Of a stretch of DNA of 47,420 bases, positions 42,772 to 47,420 are shown one piece after another (position 1 is the stretch's first letter; each line of letters starts with the position of its first letter). The translations under genes and the position numbers were made by a program. The DNA lies in contig JAAZEM010000055.1 in NCBI GenBank assembly GCA_012512265.1, forward strand, positions 1 to 47,420, in the 5' to 3' direction. The notes beneath the pieces are model-generated. The model saw only the letters and a program-made list of their open reading frames with translations. It searched no databases and had not been told where the DNA came from. The DNA comes from Armatimonadota bacterium (GTDB taxonomy: Bacteria; Armatimonadota; JAAZEB01).

Positions 42772-43293
42772 ATGGCCGATTCGCAGGCGGCTGCAGGGCC
42801 GGCGGGATACCGGAACGCACCGCCATTTCTTATGATCGTCATTGCCTTTTGCTCGGCAGCCTCCTTGGGGGTTTCGACACTGGCGCTCTTGAACGCGCGG
42901 GCGCGAGATGTTGCCACCCCTGGAGGAGGCGGGGCAGCGCACGCGGCCCACGGGAGCGCCGAAGAGCGTACCCGCCATGAGCTAGGCGAGTTTCTGGTGA
43001 ACCTCGACGAGCCCGATCCACAGGCGTTTGTCAAGACCACGATCGTCGTAGAGTACGCCGGCGGCAAGAAGTCTGGCGAGCAGAAAGAAGGTAAGGAAAA
43101 GGCGCCCGAATGGGAGGTGCCCGTGCGCGATGTCATTGTGAGCACGCTCTCGCAGTGCCGCCGGGCGGATCTGCGTTCGGAGAAGGGGAAGGAGCAGCTG
43201 AAGAAACTGCTCCTGAGGCGTTTGAACCAGACGGATGACCCGTCGGCGCCCAAATTCCTGGCGGTCTATCTAACGTCGTTCGCGATGCAGTAG
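42772..43293 (+). CDS. fliL: Flagellar basal body-associated protein FliL
   Basis: 173 residues. One N-terminal membrane helix (about 20-42) and a periplasmic domain with GEFLVNLDEPDPQAFVKTTIVVEY and EVPVRDVIVSTLS...KGKEQLKKLLLRRLN...LAVYLTSFAMQ match FliL. The protein surrounds or stabilises the stator units at the motor. The LAVYLTSFAMQ end is the FliL 'Y-x-T-F-hydrophobic-Q' terminus. It is the last gene before a convergent kinase gene and a bidirectional terminator. Confidence 0.9.
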   Translation: MADSQAAAGPAGYRNAPPFLMIVIAFCSAASLGVSTLALLNARARDVATPGGGGAAHAAHGSAEERTRHELGEFLVNLDEPDPQAFVKTTIVVEYAGGKKSGEQKEGKEKAPEWEVPVRDVIVSTLSQCRRADLRSEKGKEQLKKLLLRRLNQTDDPSAPKFLAVYLTSFAMQ

Positions 43294-43306
43294 GTCGGCA
43301 CCCATG

Positions 43307-43353
43307 GAGCGGGACGGCTCCTCCTCCGAGACCGCGAGGAGGATGCCCCGCTC
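43307..43353. terminator. Bidirectional terminator between fliL and the giant kinase
   Basis: Inner arms tcctcctc (43319-43326) and gaggagga (43336-43343) are exact complements with a 9-nt loop. Outer arms gagcggg (43307-43313) and cccgctc (43347-43353) also pair. It ends on the stop codon of the minus-strand kinase. Confidence 0.6.
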
Positions 43354-46300
43354 ACTTGGGTGCCCGTGGACCATCTTTCGCCAGGCTGGCAACGGCGTCA
43401 AGCAGCTCCCGGACGTTGAACGGCTTGTTGAGGCACAGATCGATATCTCTCAGCTCATGCTTGTCGGGGCGCCATCCGGTGATGAGGATGACAGGGACGC
43501 CGGGATTCTTCTCCTTGACCACGCGTGCCAGATCTATCCCTGAAGTGCCCTCCAGGTGGTAGTCCGTGATCACCAGGTCTGGTAGCGCCTCCTCCAGACG
43601 GGCGATGGCCGCGTCGGCATCCGTGCAACACTCGACCTTGTATCCACTAGAGGAGAGCGCCCCGTCAATCACCGCGGTGATGGCGGGGTGATCATCCACC
43701 ACGAGCACGCGTCTGGTTTCGTTAGCTTGCGCGGCACGCACAGCGGTAGCGTGAAGGGCGCTGGTTATCCCCCGCAGCAGCTCCTCGCGGCTGATCGGCT
43801 TTTGAAGCACGGCATCCACCACTTCGTGCGTGTTTGTCGTCACGCCCGGGTGGATATCCCACCCGGTGATTAGGAGCACGGGCACGTTTGGCGCCTGCTC
43901 CTTCAGCCTCTGGGCGAGCTCCGTGCCGGTCATGCCGGGCATGCCGTGATCGGTGATTATCAAATCGTAGGCGTCGGCGCGCCAGATCTCCAGAGCTTCT
44001 TCCCCCCCCGGCGCTGTATCCACCGAATGGCCGAGGCATCGCAGGATGCCGGCCAACGTCTCCGCGACCAGGCTCTCATCATCCACGACCAGCACCCGCA
44101 GCTTGGGCAGCGAGGCGGCCGGCGAGAGTGAGGGCGCGCGCATGCTCGTGGCCAGGGGGATGCGAATGGTGAAAGTGCTACCCCGGCCAACTGCGCTTTC
44201 CACCACGATAGTTCCCAGGTGTTGATGCACGATCCCATACACCATGCTCAGACCCAGGCCGTGACCGCGCTGTGCTTTCGTGGTGAAGAAGGGGTCGAAG
44301 ACACGCTGGCGAACCGCATCCTCCATGCCGAGGCCGGTATCGATGACTTCTAGAACGGCCCAGGGGTGCTGCGACAGGCACCGGAGGGTGAGTTTGCCCC
44401 CCTCAGGCATCGCATCGACCGCGTTGGTGATCAGGTGAGCAATGGCCTCCTGGAGATCGGCCGCGCAACCATGCACCTGGATGCCGGCCTCGAGATCCAG
44501 CATTACCTGCACTTCCTGGCCCGACGGGCGGTCGTTCCAATGTGCCCGTGTGGCCTGAACGGCCTGCCGGATGACATCAGCAACATCGATGAGTTGGCCG
44601 GGGCTGTGATGGGGCCGGCCCGTGATCGAATGGATGCGCCGTATCGTCTCGGCGCCCTCGAGGCAGACGCGTGAGATCGTTTCCATGGCGGTAGAGACTG
44701 TATTGACGTCTTTGGCGTTCATCAGCGCCAGTTGAGCGTTGCCCATGATCGCCGCAAGGAGATTGTTGAGGTCATGGGCGACGCCCGCGGACATTTCACC
44801 GAGCGCCTTCATCCGCTCGGCATGCATTACCTGCTCTTGCAGGTGAGCGTGGTCGATAGCAAGAGCCCCCAGGCGTGCGATACCGAGAGCAACGGCGATG
44901 TCGCGAGGTGGGAGTTGCCGCATGGCATGGAGCGGGCGCAGCATCATTGCTCCCAGAAGATCGCCCCGGTGAGAAAGCATCGGACACACTAGGACGGGTC
45001 CATCGCCCATCTGATCCGAGAGAGCCGGGGGGATGAGCGAGCTTTCCCGAGGGTTCTCCACCAGCAGGGGGGCTCTTCTCTCGCAAAGCGTTGTGGCGAG
45101 CTGAGACATCCCGGAGATCGGGCGGGGGATGCCGTGGTCCGGGACCCCGACGAAGCCCGTACCCTCCCAGGCGAAACTTGCGGCGGTGCTGTGGCTCAGG
45201 CAGTTGAGCGTCACTTCATTGAGGGTGCGGAGGATGCGGCCTGGGTCGCGCTCGGTGGCAATCAGGTGGGCGATGGAGAGGAGCGCGTTGGAGACCTCCA
45301 CCTCTTGCCGCTGCGCTTCGGCGACGCAGGCCATTTCAAGCGCGCTTCCCAGGTAGGTGCACACGAGCTCGGCACGCTGGAGCATCTCGTCATCAAAACG
45401 GTCGGGATCCTCCCGGTCAATGAAGAGCACCAGCGTTCGAGGCCCCCCCTGCAGATGCAGCGGCACGCCTGCCCAGGACTTCGCGCCTAGATCCCGCAGG
45501 AGCGGGCACTGCCGCAAATCGTCCGGCGAGCGGAGCGGGCGCGCGCTCGGGTCACGGAGCACGCTTGCAGCTGGGCAGGCACGTCGGGATGGGTCCTCAC
45601 CGAGGTTACAGGAGCAGGCCGAGGGGGCCCCTTCCCACGGCGCGTGGATCTGCACCGGCCGCGGCGGAACAGCACCTTCTGGATACTGGCACGCTACGAC
45701 GGCATGCATCTCCAGCAGCTCCGCGGCGCAGCGGCACCCGTGCGCCAGTACACCGGCGCTCGTCGTCTCGCGGCGCAGCTTCTCCACCAGCTTGAGCACC
45801 CCATCCTGGAGCTGCTCGCTCTGGACAGCCCGGCGATAGAGGCACGCGTTCTCAACCGCCATGGCCACCTGGTCCGCGATGATCGTCAGGACGCGCACAT
45901 CCTTCCCGGAGAAGGAAGACGTGCCTTGGGGCATCAGGCAGACGAGGCAGCCCAAGGCGGGAGCATCGGGATCGCCAGGCATGGCGCCTTTCCCCGAGGT
46001 GGAATCACGCCGGCTGAGGGGCACGAAGAGCGCCGCGCCGACATCCTCCAGGGGGGTGTCCGGCACGATCTCCATGACCAGCTCCGGTGCGGCGGCGAAG
46101 CGCATGCGGCCATCGTGGATCACCCGGCCGGGCAGCCCGAAATCGATCGGCGCCTGGATTCCCTGAAGAGAGGCATGATGGGCGCCGTGCGCCACCTCCA
46201 CTCGCCATGAGCGTCGGTGCCTGTCCGCCAGGAGGATCGCGCTTGTAGCGGCCTCGGTGATAGTGGCAGCGCGCTGCGCGGCGAAGTCGAGGAGACGGGG

Positions 46301-47068
46301 CAGGTCGGCCTCAGTCACGATTGCGCCGGCCAGATCTGCGATGCCTGCCACCTCCCAGGCACGCCGGACCACGTCTCCAAAGAGGGCGCTGTTTTCGATC
46401 ACGAGGCCCGCCTGTCCGGCCATGCGCGCCAGCAGTTCGCGCGCCTCTGGGGGCAACGGTGGCGCGTCCGCGGCGGATGAAGGGCGCGTGCGAACAGCCA
46501 GAATGCCCACCGGCTTGCGCAGGTCGGAGATCGGGAAGCCGACCCACCCGTCGAACTCGTCGCCTGCCTCCAGTGCCAATTCCCGGTCCTTCCCTGCCAG
46601 GATCTGCGCGAGGAGCCGCGAAGGGGCATCCTGGGCGTCTGGATCAAAGGGGCCAGAGAGCGAAGAGGCGGTGTTCACGTGCAGGCCGTCCGGGAAGAGG
46701 ACGCTGGGAGCAATGAGGACGTGAGCCTCGGCAAGGCCGACAGCATCGGCCGCTTCTTGGACGAGGAGCTGAAGGATGCTGATCGGATCTTCCCGCGCAC
46801 TCGCTGCCGAGGCGAGTCGGGCAAGCGCTTCGGCGTAGCGAGCTGCGCGGTCCCGCGCCTCTAACCGCGAGTGGAGCTCCCGCGCGACTGCCACATGGGA
46901 ACGCCTGGAGAGCCACCAGGCGAACGCTGCGCCACTCGTGAGACCGATACCAACCGCACGAACCACCAGGGGTGCCGGCCACAACACAGATCCAACGAGC
47001 ACAGTGGCGAGCGAACCTACGCAGGCCCATGATACAGCCTGGTGACGGAGTTTGGCTGGAACAAGCAC
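43352..47068 (-). CDS. Giant hybrid histidine kinase: GAF domains, HisKA, HATPase, two receivers
   Basis: 1238 residues from GTG 47068 (ccggagagctt upstream). An in-frame GTG at 47146 is rejected because a promoter lies between. Two short membrane helices near the N-terminus (about 12-58) are followed by a coiled coil and several GAF-like domains (about 75-250, 255-425, 430-600, 600-735). The H-box GEMSAGVAHDLNNLL gives phospho-His765, then HATPase (about 820-985) and two receivers with LIITDHGMPGMTG and LVITDYHLEGTSG. One GAF region contains four cysteines (Cys485, 487, 498, 521). It converges on fliL. Output is unknown since no regulator is adjacent; the two receivers suggest phosphorelay. 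Confidence 0.9.
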   Translation of the reverse strand: MLVPAKLRHQAVSWACVGSLATVLVGSVLWPAPLVVRAVGIGLTSGAAFAWWLSRRSHVAVARELHSRLEARDRAARYAEALARLASAASAREDPISILQLLVQEAADAVGLAEAHVLIAPSVLFPDGLHVNTASSLSGPFDPDAQDAPSRLLAQILAGKDRELALEAGDEFDGWVGFPISDLRKPVGILAVRTRPSSAADAPPLPPEARELLARMAGQAGLVIENSALFGDVVRRAWEVAGIADLAGAIVTEADLPRLLDFAAQRAATITEAATSAILLADRHRRSWRVEVAHGAHHASLQGIQAPIDFGLPGRVIHDGRMRFAAAPELVMEIVPDTPLEDVGAALFVPLSRRDSTSGKGAMPGDPDAPALGCLVCLMPQGTSSFSGKDVRVLTIIADQVAMAVENACLYRRAVQSEQLQDGVLKLVEKLRRETTSAGVLAHGCRCAAELLEMHAVVACQYPEGAVPPRPVQIHAPWEGAPSACSCNLGEDPSRRACPAASVLRDPSARPLRSPDDLRQCPLLRDLGAKSWAGVPLHLQGGPRTLVLFIDREDPDRFDDEMLQRAELVCTYLGSALEMACVAEAQRQEVEVSNALLSIAHLIATERDPGRILRTLNEVTLNCLSHSTAASFAWEGTGFVGVPDHGIPRPISGMSQLATTLCERRAPLLVENPRESSLIPPALSDQMGDGPVLVCPMLSHRGDLLGAMMLRPLHAMRQLPPRDIAVALGIARLGALAIDHAHLQEQVMHAERMKALGEMSAGVAHDLNNLLAAIMGNAQLALMNAKDVNTVSTAMETISRVCLEGAETIRRIHSITGRPHHSPGQLIDVADVIRQAVQATRAHWNDRPSGQEVQVMLDLEAGIQVHGCAADLQEAIAHLITNAVDAMPEGGKLTLRCLSQHPWAVLEVIDTGLGMEDAVRQRVFDPFFTTKAQRGHGLGLSMVYGIVHQHLGTIVVESAVGRGSTFTIRIPLATSMRAPSLSPAASLPKLRVLVVDDESLVAETLAGILRCLGHSVDTAPGGEEALEIWRADAYDLIITDHGMPGMTGTELAQRLKEQAPNVPVLLITGWDIHPGVTTNTHEVVDAVLQKPISREELLRGITSALHATAVRAAQANETRRVLVVDDHPAITAVIDGALSSSGYKVECCTDADAAIARLEEALPDLVITDYHLEGTSGIDLARVVKEKNPGVPVILITGWRPDKHELRDIDLCLNKPFNVRELLDAVASLAKDGPRAPK

Positions 47069-47119
47069 AAGCTCTCCGGTCCGATGCTCCCCAAAGGGAT
47101 ATTTGTTCTGGCCCGCCAC

Positions 47120-47148
47120 ATTATACACCATTTGCTGATGAGCCACAA
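47120..47148 (-). promoter_or_regulatory. Promoter of the giant hybrid kinase (TTGTGG-17-TATAAT)
   Basis: On the minus strand, TTGTGG (47148-47143) and a perfect TATAAT (47125-47120) are 17 bp apart. Initiation near 47113 gives a leader of about 45 nt before GTG 47068. Beyond it, 47149-47420 holds no gene that I can support. Confidence 0.65.
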
Positions 47149-47420
47149 GTGTCTGCTGGAAAGACGCTTATGGGACCCCCGCGTGGAGGTAAGCCGGAGG
47201 GGAGAATGCACCGGTGTGCGTGGGCCGGAAGCAGAGCGCAGAGGCGTGGCAGAAGGCGCGCCAGCTTAAGGTTAGCCCGGCGAATGCCGAATCACCAACG
47301 GGGGAGCCTGAGATCCGTAACCGGGCATGCCAGCCCAGGCTGCCGGACGGAGATGAGCCGCTCGGCCATCGCAGGTACCCTGGACGCGCGCCGCCTCTGG
47401 ACAGGCAACGGCTGCGGGCG

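Noticed and set aside
47069..47146. Start of the giant kinase at GTG 47146
   Set aside because: A TATAAT box lies within this stretch on the same strand, so it would be upstream of the transcript start; GTG 47068 has a ribosome site.
47130..47170. Hammerhead-ribozyme-like core (ctgatga ... gaaa)
   Set aside because: Stem II cannot form next to the core boxes, and flanking stems I and III are not complementary.

Overview
The window is a high-GC stretch of bacterial chromosome, most likely from a member of the Armatimonadota. The best pointer is the secreted protein at 955-1608. It has a type II pseudopilin N-terminus of the [21 protein letters not shown] type followed by an H-X9-DG C-terminus, the form that is abundant in that phylum. 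Flagellar genes, futalosine-type menaquinone synthesis (mqnA), many hybrid histidine kinases and a local excess of short palindromic repeats fit a free-living, motile, diderm-like heterotroph. The taxonomic call is an inference. No rRNA, insertion sequence, CRISPR array, prophage or replication origin was seen.

Layout: 1-7427 holds a LacI-type regulator (cut by the window edge), a pseudopilin-like protein, a very large secreted carbohydrate-binding/hydrolase-like protein and an M14 carboxypeptidase. 7428-10319 holds a repeat-rich gap and two tandem lipoproteins built from three copies of one two-domain module. 10396-13418 (minus) holds a thioesterase overlapping a 7TM hybrid histidine kinase, with tRNA-Val(GAC) upstream. 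13717-17203 holds a protein of unknown function, an encapsulin-type ferritin cargo protein with a C-terminal loading peptide, a membrane-anchored protein and a divergent cis-prenyltransferase. 17218-26929 is a housekeeping mix: L,D-transpeptidase, GNAT, OsmC, a small 2[4Fe-4S] ferredoxin, SGNH hydrolase, CoiA-like nuclease, sugar isomerase, YhaM-like HD nuclease, sirtuin, LolA-like protein and MqnA.

27235-28245 is the rpsF-ssb-rpsR operon with its promoter and terminator. A DUF1848 protein follows. 29457-33553 is a three-gene signalling operon: sensor kinase, stand-alone receiver, and a receiver-PAS protein ending in an RsbW-like anti-sigma kinase domain. 33615-38045 looks like an envelope or exopolysaccharide tailoring set: ATP-grasp ligase, phosphoesterase, CelD-like acyltransferase and GT2 glycosyltransferase. 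Acylphosphatase, a KdgK-type sugar kinase and a signal peptidase I follow. The window ends with flgE, motA and fliL converging on a giant GAF-rich hybrid histidine kinase.

The items most worth a second look are the encapsulated ferritin cargo without a shell gene nearby (15096-15494) and its structured leader; the related inverted-repeat elements at 7600-7821 and 14772-14880; the receiver-PAS-anti-sigma fusion (32204-33553); the cis-prenyltransferase that lacks two hallmark catalytic residues (16541-17203); and a cysteine-rich GAF-region segment in the last kinase. Seven promoters with near-consensus boxes and 17-18 bp spacing were read directly from the sequence and helped to fix several starts.
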